The notes: generated by a model from the letters alone, not told the origin. DNA of 64,000 nt from Thioalkalivibrio sp. XN279 (GCF_011089885.1 NZ_JAANBD010000015.1:186001-250000), one strand, 5' to 3'. Counted from the stretch's first letter, positions 44,838 to 53,608 are shown. Program-made: numbers and translations.

Positions 44838-45733
44838 CGGGCCGCCGCCGGGCGCCGGATACGTTCGAATGCAGCCAGCATCTGCTGGCCGTCGCGGTAG
44901 CGGCGCCCCGGCTTGACCTCGATGGCCCGCCGGATCAGCGCCACCATGTCGGGGTGCAGCTTCTGGCGCAGCCGCGCCGCACCGGGCGGCGGCCAGTCGT
45001 AGGGCCAGCGCGGCAGGACGCCGGCGAACATGCGGTACAGCACCAGGCCGACCGAGAACACGTCGGAGGCCAGCAGCGGGCGTCCCATGGCCTGTTCCGG
45101 CGCCACGTAGCCCACTGTGCCGGAGCCGGAGGCCTCGATCCTGCCCCGCGCCAGCTTGGAGAAGCCGAAATCCGCCAGGCGCAGCTGGTTGTCCGGGAAC
45201 AGGATGAAGTTGTCGGGCTTGATGTCGCAGTGGATGATGCGCTCCTCGTGCGCGTGCGCCACTCCCGCCAGGATCTGGGCCGTGAAGTCCAGCGCCTTGG
45301 CGGTCGAGATGCGTTTCTGCAGCCTGCTGCCCAGGGTCTCTACCCCCAGCGGCATGGAAATCACGAAGTAGCCGTCGATGAAGCAGGCGTTCTGGATCGG
45401 CAGGATGTTGGGGTGGTCGAGTTTCGCCAGCATGCGGACTTCCTTGCGGAAATCGGCCAGGAAATAGTCGTCCATCATGCGGCGGTGCGGGATCTTGAGG
45501 GCCACGCGCAGGCCGTGGATGGTGTCGTAGGCCTGGTAGACGGTCGCCAGCGGGCCGTCCGACAGGCGCCGCTCGATGCGGTATTTGCCCAGTTTTTGCC
45601 TGGCTCTCAGCAAGGTCCACGACTCCGGGGATCGCGCCTGGCGCGGCCCGGGAGGGGCGGCGCCGGAAGTCCCGGAATATAGGGCAAAGCCGCCGTCGGC
45701 GCGAGGCATTGAATTTTCCGTCCGTCGCGCCAT
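44834..45733 (-). CDS. Ser/Thr protein kinase
   Basis: A 299-residue Hanks-type kinase with no membrane segment. Lys80 (VALK), Glu98, HCDIKPDN (168-175, catalytic Asp170) and DFG (188-190), then the APE-like APEQAMGRPL, are intact. The glycine loop (RLSDGPLATVYQAYD) is weak, lacking the second Gly. The C-terminal lobe ends in a basic helix. The opening 45 residues are low-complexity; a start at ATG 45709 is also possible. Together with the PP2C gene it forms a compact reversible phosphorylation module without an obvious partner gene. Confidence 0.9.
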   Translation of the reverse strand: MARRTENSMPRADGGFALYSGTSGAAPPGPRQARSPESWTLLRARQKLGKYRIERRLSDGPLATVYQAYDTIHGLRVALKIPHRRMMDDYFLADFRKEVRMLAKLDHPNILPIQNACFIDGYFVISMPLGVETLGSRLQKRISTAKALDFTAQILAGVAHAHEERIIHCDIKPDNFILFPDNQLRLADFGFSKLARGRIEASGSGTVGYVAPEQAMGRPLLASDVFSVGLVLYRMFAGVLPRWPYDWPPPGAARLRQKLHPDMVALIRRAIEVKPGRRYRDGQQMLAAFERIRRPAAAR

Positions 45734-45819
45734 CTAAGGGTGCTGAGGGCCGCGGCGGAACCGCTCGCGGCTGCCGCGCGAACACATGGGTGCCAAGCAA
45801 GAGGTGGAGCAAGCCGACG

Positions 45820-46032
45820 ATGAGTGGATACGCACGCAAGGACTTCCCGCAGGACGCCGATTTCGAGTTCGCCGGGGACGGTGAGCCGATCGAGGTCTTG
45901 TCGGACATCGGCCGCCGCGAGGCGCAGCGCAGCGGTCCGGGCACCGCGGCGCGGCGCACGCTCGAGGCGCTGGCCGAGAGCCGCCGCCTGAGCCGCGAGC
46001 TGGCCGACCTCGAGAGTTTCGACGACCTGTAG
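45820..46032 (+). CDS. PA3496-family small protein
   Basis: A 70-residue acidic soluble protein with C-terminal TAARRTLEALAESRRLSRELADLESF, matching the conserved tail of the PA3496-type family of putative envelope-integrity proteins. ATG 45820 has GAGGTGGAG-type purines about 14 bases upstream. It is divergent from the kinase gene with an 86-bp gap and 50 bp ahead of the DUF4136 lipoprotein. Its role is not known. Confidence 0.7.
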   Translation: MSGYARKDFPQDADFEFAGDGEPIEVLSDIGRREAQRSGPGTAARRTLEALAESRRLSRELADLESFDDL

Positions 46033-46082
46033 ACGGCCTATAATCGGATCACCATGACGATACCGCAGCAGAGGCGCGAGCG

Positions 46083-46676
46083 ATGAGCAGCATATGCATG
46101 CGCGGACTGGCCCTGGCGGCCGGGTTGGCGGTGCTGGCCGGCTGCGCCACAGCGGGTCCGGACATCAGCACCGACTACGACAGTTCCGCTGATTTCTCCC
46201 AGTACCGCACGTTCGCTTTCATGAGCCGCGACGAGCGCGGCGTGGAGCGCTCGTACGACACCATCGCGGATCGGCGCCTCATGTCCGCCGTGACCCGTGA
46301 GATGGAAGCCCGCGGCTATCGGCGCGTCGAGGCGGGCGCCGACCTGCTGGTCAACTTCGCGGTCAGCACCGAGGAGGTGGAAGACCTGCGCACCGTCCCG
46401 TCCTCGGTCATCCCGCCGCCCTGGTACGGCTGGCGTACCGGCTACTACTACGACCCCTGGCCGGCCTACAGCTACGAGACGCGCATCGACCGCTACCAGC
46501 GCGGCACCCTGTTCGTAGACCTCGTCGATGCAGAGCGACGCCAGCTGGTATGGGAGGGTCGCGCGGTGGGACGCGTGACGCGCGAGGCGCGCGAGGACCC
46601 GGGCGCAGCACTCGACCAGGCGGTCAGCGAGATTTTCGCCCGCTATCCCTTCACGGCCGGGCCCGCGCCCCGCTGA
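46083..46676 (+). CDS. DUF4136-family lipoprotein
   Basis: A 197-residue lipoprotein: signal sequence, lipobox LAGC (about residue 21), then the DUF4136 domain (ISTDYDSSADFSQYRTFAF, GADLLVNFAVSTEE, GTLFVDLVDAERRQLVWEGRA, LDQAVSEIFARYP). The family sits in the outer membrane and is of unknown function. ATG 46083, 50 bp after the PA3496-type gene. It is convergent with the following small lipoprotein gene with only 9 bp between them. Confidence 0.87.
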   Translation: MSSICMRGLALAAGLAVLAGCATAGPDISTDYDSSADFSQYRTFAFMSRDERGVERSYDTIADRRLMSAVTREMEARGYRRVEAGADLLVNFAVSTEEVEDLRTVPSSVIPPPWYGWRTGYYYDPWPAYSYETRIDRYQRGTLFVDLVDAERRQLVWEGRAVGRVTREAREDPGAALDQAVSEIFARYPFTAGPAPR

Positions 46677-46685
46677 CGGGACCTT

Positions 46686-47120
46686 TCACCGCGTCCTGCC
46701 CGTCGCCGGGTCACTGCGGCGGCGGGTCGGATCGCGCGGCACCACGTCGCAGGCCTGGCCCTCGTGCCGCGCGGCGGCCACCGTGTCATTCCTGATCTCG
46801 AAGAACAGCGTGCACTCGCCCTGTGGCGCCGGGCTGCGGGGCTGTCGCGGGCGGCCGGGATCCAGCGGTGCGCCCGGGTCTGCAAGCTGCTCGATCCGCG
46901 GGTCCAGGCTCCGGGTGCGCTCGTACACCAGCACCGTCGCGCCGTCCGCCTCGCTCACGGTACGCAGCGGCGGCCCCCAGGCATCCAGCAGTGCCGAGGT
47001 CGAGGCGCCGACCCAGGCGTCGAGGTCCTGCTGCCACCAGGGTGTGGCGGCGCAGGCGGTGAGCAGCAGGGCGGCGAGCAGGGTTGCCGCCGCGTGACGG
47101 CGGGAGAGGGACGGGCTCAT
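46686..47120 (-). CDS. Small lipoprotein, unknown family
   Basis: A 144-residue protein with signal sequence and lipobox LTAC (about residue 22), a short helical region with WVGASTSALLDAWGPP, and a C-terminal part CTLFFEIRNDTV... with one Cys pair. The WxGxxxxxLLxxWGxP pattern resembles small outer-membrane-associated lipoproteins often found near cytochrome or c-di-GMP genes. ATG 47120, 7 bp after the thioredoxin-CcdA gene, so in the same transcript. Confidence 0.75.
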   Translation of the reverse strand: MSPSLSRRHAAATLLAALLLTACAATPWWQQDLDAWVGASTSALLDAWGPPLRTVSEADGATVLVYERTRSLDPRIEQLADPGAPLDPGRPRQPRSPAPQGECTLFFEIRNDTVAAARHEGQACDVVPRDPTRRRSDPATGRTR

Positions 47121-47127
47121 GCCCGGA

Positions 47128-48423
47128 TCATATCAGTCCCGCGCGCCGGCTGATGAGGTGGATCACCCAGGTCAGCGCCACCGCGCCGAGCAGCAGCACG
47201 ATGGCGATGCCGGCGTTGTTCAGCGCCGTCGGCGCGACCAGCATCAGCGCCCCCAGGCCCAGCATCATCATCCCCGACATGAGCTTCAGCAGCCGTCCCT
47301 CGGCCTCGCCCAGCTTGCGCGAACCGAACTTCATCACGAACAGCAGGACGATGATCAACAGCGGGATGACGTAGATGATGTTGTACAGCACCAGGTACAT
47401 GTAATAGACGAACGTGTCGGCCTCGCGCAGCGTCAGGATGCGCGTGTAGACCATGGGCAGTCCCGCCGTGCACAGCAGCTCGTAGGAGTTCACCGCCACC
47501 GCGAGGATGGCGGTGCCCGCGAGCATGGCCCAGACGCTCTTGGCGGCGACGAGGTTGCGCATGCGCTGGTACATGCCGGGCTTCTTCGATTCCGGGATGG
47601 ACAGCGACGGGCCGCCGGACTGGAACCAGAAGTAGTCCTTGATGTTGATCGCGGCGAGGCCGACGGCGATGACGCCGGCGATGACCGTCACCAGCCTGAG
47701 CTCGCCCAGCAGCAGGAAGACGTTCAGCCAGGCGGCCATGAAGACGAAATAGATCAGTCCCGAGATGAGGACGAAGGTGCCGCCGACCAGCATCATGCGG
47801 GCGCGGCTGCGCGCATGCACCATCAGGCTGAGCAGGAACAGCAGCACGAAGAAGGCGCAGGGATTGAAGGCGTCCAACCCGGCGATGACCACGGTGAGGA
47901 TCGGCAGGCCCCAGTCGGACGGGTCGATCATCCCGAGCAGCGGCACCTGCACGCCCATGACCTCGCCGGGCTTCGGCCCGCCGCCGCCGGCGCTCGCACC
48001 GGAGAACATGGCGATGGCCTCGTCCGGGTTGGCGCGGCAGTGCTCGAGCCGGGCCAGCAGCACGGCGCCGGTGGTCTCGGCGTTGTCGAAGCCGGTGTGC
48101 ATGGTGCCGCAGAAGATGAAGGCGGGGACGCTGCGCGCCTGCTCGCCGATGGCACGCGCCGTGTCGCGGTAAAGGATGCCGTTGTCGCGGCTCTTGGTGA
48201 TCTCGAAGGCGCGCAGGTCGATCCACTCGCGGGCGTCCAGGCCGGCGATGAAGGGCTTCGCTTCCTGGCAGTGCGGGCAGGTGTCGGAATAGAAATACCA
48301 GACAACAATGCGCGGTTCGCCGTCGGGGCCGGCACTCAGCCACTCCACTTCGGCGCGCGCCGACGACGCGCACAGCAGCAGCGCCAGCGCGGCGAGGAAC
48401 AGGGTCAGGGTCTTGTAATGCAT
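47128..48423 (-). CDS. Thioredoxin-CcdA-like fusion membrane protein
   Basis: A 431-residue protein. A signal peptide and a periplasmic thioredoxin-like domain with CPHC (Cys49-Cys52, in WYFYSDTCPHCQEAKPF) are joined to about eight membrane helices of CcdA/DsbD-beta type, with conserved FNPCAFF and YELLCTAGLP cysteines that pass electrons across the membrane. This is a DsbD-like reductant conduit feeding periplasmic thiols, as needed for cytochrome c maturation. It lies downstream of the multiheme cytochromes. ATG 48423 follows a strong hairpin. Confidence 0.9.
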   Translation of the reverse strand: MHYKTLTLFLAALALLLCASSARAEVEWLSAGPDGEPRIVVWYFYSDTCPHCQEAKPFIAGLDAREWIDLRAFEITKSRDNGILYRDTARAIGEQARSVPAFIFCGTMHTGFDNAETTGAVLLARLEHCRANPDEAIAMFSGASAGGGGPKPGEVMGVQVPLLGMIDPSDWGLPILTVVIAGLDAFNPCAFFVLLFLLSLMVHARSRARMMLVGGTFVLISGLIYFVFMAAWLNVFLLLGELRLVTVIAGVIAVGLAAINIKDYFWFQSGGPSLSIPESKKPGMYQRMRNLVAAKSVWAMLAGTAILAVAVNSYELLCTAGLPMVYTRILTLREADTFVYYMYLVLYNIIYVIPLLIIVLLFVMKFGSRKLGEAEGRLLKLMSGMMMLGLGALMLVAPTALNNAGIAIVLLLGAVALTWVIHLISRRAGLI

Positions 48424-48435
48424 CGCTCGTCCACT

Positions 48436-48472
48436 CCGCCGGAGCGCTGAACTCTACTCAGCGCTCCGGCGG
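48436..48472 (-). terminator. Strong hairpin before the thioredoxin-CcdA gene
   Basis: A perfect 15-bp stem (CCGCCGGAGCGCTGA with its complement) around a 7-base loop lies between the NapC-like stop and the thioredoxin-CcdA ATG, 13 bases before that ATG. It could end the cytochrome transcript or protect an RNA end; there is no T-run after it. Confidence 0.55.
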
Positions 48473-48517
48473 CGGGCAATTGTGGCAAGTGCTTGGGAAC
48501 TTTTCCCGCGCAGGCCG

Positions 48518-49945
48518 CTACGGGTTCAGCTCTTGCAGGATCTCCGGGTTCTCCTCGCGCGTCGCCAGCACGGTGTGGCACAGCGTGCAGTTGCGCGAGA
48601 TCCCCTCGCCCTCGGCGGTCTTGTGTTCCCGGTTGTGGCAGCGGAAGCAGCCCGGTGCGTTCTCGCGGCTGCGGATCGGCGGGTGACCGCTGTGGTCCGG
48701 GTAGGTATCCCAGCGCACGTTCATGTGCGGAAACACGTTCCAGCTATAGATGTCGCCCAGTGCGTCCGCGGCCTCCGTGATCGCCGCGGCCTTTTCGACC
48801 ACGAGGTCCGGGTAGTTCTCTCGGTAGAAGGCCTGCAGCGACTCGGCCACGCCGATGCGGGCGTCTTCCTTCGTCTCGTAGTCGGCCTCCTCGATGATAC
48901 GCACGCCCTCGCGCTTGATGTACGGCAGGGTCTTGTCGATTTTTCCGCCGGACATGAGGATGTCCAGTTCCTCGCCCGGGTGACGGTAAATGTGTGTCGG
49001 GCGGTTGTGGCAGTCGACGCAGTCCATGGTGCGCCACTCGCCCGGGTCCTCGGGCATGTTGTCCGCCAGGAAGACCTTTTTCGTGCCGTCGGCCAGCGTC
49101 ATCTCGATGTCGTAGACCTCCATCCTGCTGGGGTCGGAGCGATACCGGATCTCGATATTCGGGTCCACGTGCCAGTGAATGCCCGAGGACTCGCGCCCGG
49201 CGAGGCCGCCGACCTTGAGCAGGATGGCGCTCTTGAGCTCGGTGTTGGCTTCGTCCTCGTCGTAAATGGTATCGATCTTCAGCTTGTCGCCGACGAACAC
49301 CGTCGGCCAGTGGCACTGTTCGCAGGTGTCGCGCGCCGGGCGCAAGTCGTGCAATGGCGTATGGATCGGCCGCGGGTAGATGTCCAGCGCCACCGCCACC
49401 AGCTGCCAGGCGCCGTCCATCTTCGACTTCACGAACCAGTCGGCGCCGGGGCCGATGTGGCAGTCGACGCAGCCCACGCGCGAGTGCGGCGAGCGGCTGT
49501 GTGCGGTGTGCTCCGGCTCCATCACGGCGTGACAGGCCAGGCCGCAGAACGCGGTCGAGTCCATCACTTCCACGCCCTTGTAGGTGGCGCCGGCGATCAC
49601 GACGATGTTCACCAGCGTCAGCACCAGGAAGATCACCATCGCCTTGCGCGTCGTCTCCTGGTTGAGGTCGATCACAGGGAACAGCGGCGGCGCCTTGCCT
49701 TCCGCAGCGAGCTTTGCGGCGCGCTTGCGCTGCCGGTAAATCCCGACCGGGATCATCAGCAAGCCCAGCACGAAGAACATCGGCAAGATCAGGAAGGTCA
49801 CGATGCCGAGATACGGCCCGCCTTCGAAGCCGACGGCGTGGACGATGAACAGGGCCACGATCAGCGTCAGGGTAGCCACCGCCAGCGCAGTGCCGGCAAG
49901 GCTGATGGGGTTCTGGGTCAGGGCGGCAAAGAAGTGTCGAGCCAT
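48518..49945 (-). CDS. NapC/NirT-like membrane multiheme cytochrome c
   Basis: A 475-residue protein with three N-terminal hydrophobic segments (about 12-40, 44-70, 102-123) and a periplasmic domain with six heme-attachment motifs: CGLACH (about 134, one residue longer than usual, as at the quinol-facing heme of NrfH-type proteins), CVDCH, CEQCH, CVDCH, CFRCH and CTLCH. It probably oxidises quinol and passes electrons to periplasmic or outer partners. The third membrane segment and the long final region exceed a classic four-heme NapC. It is transcribed after the CbcL-like gene, 115 bp downstream. Confidence 0.87.
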   Translation of the reverse strand: MARHFFAALTQNPISLAGTALAVATLTLIVALFIVHAVGFEGGPYLGIVTFLILPMFFVLGLLMIPVGIYRQRKRAAKLAAEGKAPPLFPVIDLNQETTRKAMVIFLVLTLVNIVVIAGATYKGVEVMDSTAFCGLACHAVMEPEHTAHSRSPHSRVGCVDCHIGPGADWFVKSKMDGAWQLVAVALDIYPRPIHTPLHDLRPARDTCEQCHWPTVFVGDKLKIDTIYDEDEANTELKSAILLKVGGLAGRESSGIHWHVDPNIEIRYRSDPSRMEVYDIEMTLADGTKKVFLADNMPEDPGEWRTMDCVDCHNRPTHIYRHPGEELDILMSGGKIDKTLPYIKREGVRIIEEADYETKEDARIGVAESLQAFYRENYPDLVVEKAAAITEAADALGDIYSWNVFPHMNVRWDTYPDHSGHPPIRSRENAPGCFRCHNREHKTAEGEGISRNCTLCHTVLATREENPEILQELNP

Positions 49946-49972
49946 GGTTGTTTTCCTCTTGGGGACGCACGA

Positions 49973-50047
49973 GGCCCCACCGATCTCTCGGCGGGGCCCC
50001 GGGCCTATCCCTGGTTGAATACCCGGGCGGCCGTCCTGGTCGCCCGG
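49973..50047 (-). other. Two stem-loops between the cytochrome genes
   Basis: Two hairpins lie in the 115-bp gap. The first (49973-49998) pairs GGCCCCACCGA with its complement with one mismatch and a TCTC loop. The second (50023-50047) is a 7-bp CCGGGCG stem. They may attenuate transcription into, or protect, the downstream cytochrome message. Nothing else is evident in the gap. Confidence 0.45.
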
Positions 50048-50060
50048 ATAGTTGCAGTCA

Positions 50061-52031
50061 TCAATAAATCAGCAGTGCGGTAAAGATCCCCACCGCCAGG
50101 GCCAGGCCGATCGCGACGGCGATGAAGCCCCAGAAGTGGATGCTGCGCATCTGTTCCGGCGTCGGCGCCGGCACGATGTGGTCTTCCAAGGTGCCTTCTT
50201 CCACCATGCGCTGGTATTCCAGCGGCCGCTCGTCCTTGAAGCGCTCGATCGGCTGGCTGCCGGTGAACACCACCGGATCCAGCGGGAAGCTCTCCGGACG
50301 CAGGTGCGTATGGAAGAAGTGGAACAGGAAGATGAAGCCGGTGGCCAGCAGGGCTTCCTCGCTGTGCACCACGTACGCGGCGTTCAGCGCCCAGCCCGGC
50401 AGCGGCAGGATCTCGGTGAAGAAGTTCGGGAACCAGAGCATCAGGCCGGAACCGCCGATGATCAGCATGCCCCAGAACACCGCCAGGTAGTCGAACTTCT
50501 CCCAGTAGGTCCAGCGGTCGCCCGCAGGTCTCGGACCCATGTAGAGGAAGTACTTGAACATGGCGACGATGTCCTTGCCGTCCTTCAGCTGCGGCGTCAT
50601 GGAGTTCGGCCCCCAGAACAGGCCCTTCTCACCGGCGATGAGGCGGCGGATCAGGACCACCAGGTGCCAGACGAAGTAGCCGAAGGTGCCGACCGCCGCG
50701 GCGCGATGCAGGAACATGGTGTTGTCGACGCCGCCGAACCACGCCATCAGCGTGTGCGCCCACGGTGCATGCGCGAACTTCAGCGGCAGGCCCGTGGCCG
50801 CCAGCAGCAGGAAGGTCACGATGATCAGCTTGTGCATGCTGATGTCGCGCTTCTTGAAGCGCCGTATGTAGGTGTTGCTCGGGCTGTGGTGGCCGAGGAA
50901 CTCGCCACGCATGTGGCCGACGATGCCGCGTTGCAGCCACAGGATGGCGTGGATGCCGAAGAAGCCGAACACGCCGATCACCAGCGCATGCATCGCCATG
51001 GCGATGATGAAGACGTAGAAATTGTCATCCGGGCTGTTCGGGTTGATGTGCGGGTTGAAGGAGGCGAAGGCCGGCGTCACGTCGCCGTGGCACTCGCCGC
51101 ACATCGCCTGCAGGTTGTCCGGGTGGATGGTCGAGCGCGGATCGTCCTGGCCCAGCGTGCTGTGCGGGGTATGACAGTCCGAGCACGTCGCGGAGGTGAC
51201 CAGGCCGAGGTCCGTGGCCTTGCCGTGGAAGCCGCCGCGGTAGGTGTTGTACAGGTCGCCGTGGCAGTCGCCGCACTCGTCGGCCATGTGCAGGCGATCG
51301 GCGCCCAGCGTCGGGTCCTTGATCGAGTGCGATTCATGGCAATCGATGCAGGTGGCGGTGTTGGTGTCGCCCGCCTGCCAGGCGGCGCCGTGGGCGCTGA
51401 CGTTCAGCCACTCCTCGTAGATGTACTGGTGGCAGTCGCCGCACATCTGGGGCGAGTTCTTGAACGAGGTGTGCGAGCGCTCGTGCTCCACCGGGAAGAC
51501 CATGTGGCTGCCGTGGCAGGTGCTGCAGGTCGGGGAGGCCACCAGGCCTGAGCGCAGCAGCCCGCGGCCGTGCACGCTCTCGACGAAGGCCGTGATCAGG
51601 CCGCCGCCGCCTTCATGGCCGCGGTGGCAGTCACCGCAGACCTGCACCTGGCCCACGGGCGACATGGGCGAGTGCAGGTCGTCGTTCTTGAGCATGGTGT
51701 GGGCGCTGCCGTGGCAGTCCATGCAGCCCACCTGGTCGGCGTGGGCGCTGCGGCCGACGGCGCGCGGCGCCATGGTGTGGCACTGGGCGCAAATGGCGTC
51801 GCCGCTGAGGTCGGCCAGGTCCTCGGCCTTGTGGCGCGGGCTGGTCACGTTGGTGTGGCAGTCCTTGCAGGCCACCTCGGCATGCGCGGTGGAGTCGAAG
51901 TGCGTGTCCTTGTGGCACATCGCGCAACGGATCTCGCGCTCCTGGGCGTCGGCTGTCGCGGCGCCGAGGGAGAGCACTGCTGCGACCAGCAGGCCGCACA
52001 GCAGGGCAGGGAAGGAGAGATGTCTGGCCAT
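50061..52031 (-). CDS. Eleven-heme cytochrome c fused to cytochrome b (CbcL-like)
   Basis: A 656-residue protein. After a signal peptide (1-29) come eleven CxxCH heme sites between residues 36 and 315 (CAMCH, CKDCH, CAQCH, CMDCH, CGDCH, CSTCH, CGDCH, CIDCH, CGDCH, CSDCH, CGECH). From residue 338 the chain becomes a membrane domain with histidines spaced for a di-heme HydC/FdnI-type cytochrome b (MAMHAL, GIHAIL, ISMHKL, FLHRAA, FVWHLV, VHSEEA). This layout matches Geobacter CbcL, which moves electrons from menaquinol to low-potential acceptors. ATG 52031 gives a clean signal peptide; the earlier in-frame start does not. Confidence 0.9.
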   Translation of the reverse strand: MARHLSFPALLCGLLVAAVLSLGAATADAQEREIRCAMCHKDTHFDSTAHAEVACKDCHTNVTSPRHKAEDLADLSGDAICAQCHTMAPRAVGRSAHADQVGCMDCHGSAHTMLKNDDLHSPMSPVGQVQVCGDCHRGHEGGGGLITAFVESVHGRGLLRSGLVASPTCSTCHGSHMVFPVEHERSHTSFKNSPQMCGDCHQYIYEEWLNVSAHGAAWQAGDTNTATCIDCHESHSIKDPTLGADRLHMADECGDCHGDLYNTYRGGFHGKATDLGLVTSATCSDCHTPHSTLGQDDPRSTIHPDNLQAMCGECHGDVTPAFASFNPHINPNSPDDNFYVFIIAMAMHALVIGVFGFFGIHAILWLQRGIVGHMRGEFLGHHSPSNTYIRRFKKRDISMHKLIIVTFLLLAATGLPLKFAHAPWAHTLMAWFGGVDNTMFLHRAAAVGTFGYFVWHLVVLIRRLIAGEKGLFWGPNSMTPQLKDGKDIVAMFKYFLYMGPRPAGDRWTYWEKFDYLAVFWGMLIIGGSGLMLWFPNFFTEILPLPGWALNAAYVVHSEEALLATGFIFLFHFFHTHLRPESFPLDPVVFTGSQPIERFKDERPLEYQRMVEEGTLEDHIVPAPTPEQMRSIHFWGFIAVAIGLALAVGIFTALLIY

Positions 52032-52141
52032 GGTGTTAACCCCGGTGTAGCGGTCCCCGGACCGCCGGCCCCGCGTCTGGCGGGAGTCCATGTTTGGTTT
52101 TCGGCCGCCCCAAAACCGGCCGAGCCTTCAGGCGGCACGGC

Positions 52142-52162
52142 CCGCAAATGCTGGATTTGCGG
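52142..52162. terminator. Palindrome between radical SAM gene and CbcL-like gene
   Basis: CCGCAAAT-GCTGG-ATTTGCGG is a perfect 8-bp inverted repeat 57 bases past the radical SAM stop and 110 bases before the CbcL-like ATG. It may be a terminator for the former or an operator for the latter. The TTGACG at about 52180 on the minus strand could be a -35 element, but no convincing -10 follows. Confidence 0.4.
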
Positions 52163-52218
52163 ACACTTACCTCAGGCGACGTCAATTTTGCGCGGTGCGG
52201 CGGCCGCCGCAATCAGGG

Positions 52219-53535
52219 TCAATGCGTACCCGGGGGGCGCAGGTCGGGGGTCGGGATACGGGTCTCGAGGGGGCCGGGCGCGTCCAGTTCCTCGCGGATG
52301 GTGTGGCGCATCAGGTCGCGGAAATCTGACACGGCCATGAAGAACTCGCGCATGATGAGGATCCAGACGCGCATGCCGTACTCGGTCAGTACCAGCCGAT
52401 CCCCCTCGTCGCGCACCGCACCCATCATCTTCAGGCCGAGGATTTCGGGCGCCAGCTTCCAGAAGAAGCCCGGATAGCGCTTTTCGGCCACGGCCTTGTC
52501 CAGCGACAGGCCGAACAGGTTCATGAGCATGAAGTAACGCAGCCGGTCGCGCCGGGTCAGCGGCTGGCGCCGGCTGATGCCGAAGCGGCCACCGTCGACC
52601 TGGCGGTTGTAGTGGTTCAGCGAGAAGGTGCTGGAGTAGAGCACGCCGTCGAGGTAGCTCATGGCGCCGCTGCCGAGGCCGAGGTACTCCTCGTTCTCGA
52701 TGATGTACTCGTCGACCGTGCCCCGCTCGCGGTTGAAGCACCAGGCCGAGGACGGCTGGTAGCTGTCCGGCAGCGCGTCGAGGATCAGCCGGTACATGTG
52801 GCCCTCGCGGTCGAAGTCGACCTCGCCCATGGTCTTGAGCATCTTGCGCATGGTGCTCTCGGCGCTCATGAGCGGGTAGAAAGTCACCTGGCTGACTTCG
52901 AGCTGCCGCGTCAGCAGGTCGATGTCACGCAGCAGCGAGCGCTCGTCCTGGTAGGGCAGGTTGAAGATCATGTCGGCGTTGAGGGTCTCGAAGAAGCCGT
53001 GGGCTTTCTCCAGGCGCTTTATCACCTCCGCTGCGGAGCCGTATTTCTCGTAGCGGTCCATCTGCTTGAGGAGTTCGTCATCCAGGCTCTGGATGCCGAC
53101 CGAGACGCGCGTGACGCCGGCGTCGCGCATCTGCGACATGACCTCCGGGCGCAGGTCGTCCGGGTTGGTCTCGATGGAGATGCTCTCGATGGGGCTGAGC
53201 TTGTGCAGCAGCCCGAGGGTCTCGGCCAGCTCCGCAGGCATCACCGTGGGCGTGCCGCCGCCGACATAGACGTCGGAGAAGCGGTAACCCGCCTCGTGCG
53301 CCATGCGGATCTCCTGGCGCAGGCTCTTGAAGTAGCGCAGCGCCTTGTGTTCCTCGAAGCACACGCGGTGGAAGGAGCAGAAGGGGCACAGCACGGTGCA
53401 GAAGGGCACGTGCAGGTACAGCATGTACTTGCGCGCGGTGTCCGGCGCCGGCAGGGACTCGCTGGGCTGCGGCCGCGCGAAACGGGTCAGCCTCCGGCTG
53501 TTGTGCCGGAACCCCGCGGTCAGCAGGCGATCCAT
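52219..53535 (-). CDS. HemN-like radical SAM enzyme
   Basis: A 438-residue radical SAM protein of the coproporphyrinogen oxidase-like (HemN/HemW) group: YLHVPFCTVLCPFCSFH carries the CX3CX2C iron-sulfur ligands, then VYVGGGTPTVMP, ISIETNPDDL, RVSVGIQSLDDELLKQMDR and YLGLGSGAMSYLDG. The HemW-type C-terminal domain is present. It may make or traffic heme, fitting the cytochromes encoded next, but it is not necessarily HemN itself. ATG 53535 is chosen; a TTG 12 bases earlier has a better placed GGGAG site. Confidence 0.85.
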   Translation of the reverse strand: MDRLLTAGFRHNSRRLTRFARPQPSESLPAPDTARKYMLYLHVPFCTVLCPFCSFHRVCFEEHKALRYFKSLRQEIRMAHEAGYRFSDVYVGGGTPTVMPAELAETLGLLHKLSPIESISIETNPDDLRPEVMSQMRDAGVTRVSVGIQSLDDELLKQMDRYEKYGSAAEVIKRLEKAHGFFETLNADMIFNLPYQDERSLLRDIDLLTRQLEVSQVTFYPLMSAESTMRKMLKTMGEVDFDREGHMYRLILDALPDSYQPSSAWCFNRERGTVDEYIIENEEYLGLGSGAMSYLDGVLYSSTFSLNHYNRQVDGGRFGISRRQPLTRRDRLRYFMLMNLFGLSLDKAVAEKRYPGFFWKLAPEILGLKMMGAVRDEGDRLVLTEYGMRVWILIMREFFMAVSDFRDLMRHTIREELDAPGPLETRIPTPDLRPPGTH

Positions 53536-53608
53536 GATGCTCAAGACGGCGGCGCTCCCTTTACTGTGGGCCGGGCGCGAAAGTCGCCAATGGTAACGCA
53601 GTCGGCTC

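Noticed and set aside
43944-45959. 671-codon frame joined to the PP2C gene
   Set aside because: Its first two thirds is a frame-shifted shadow of the kinase gene; only the part from GTG 44837 shows phosphatase motifs.
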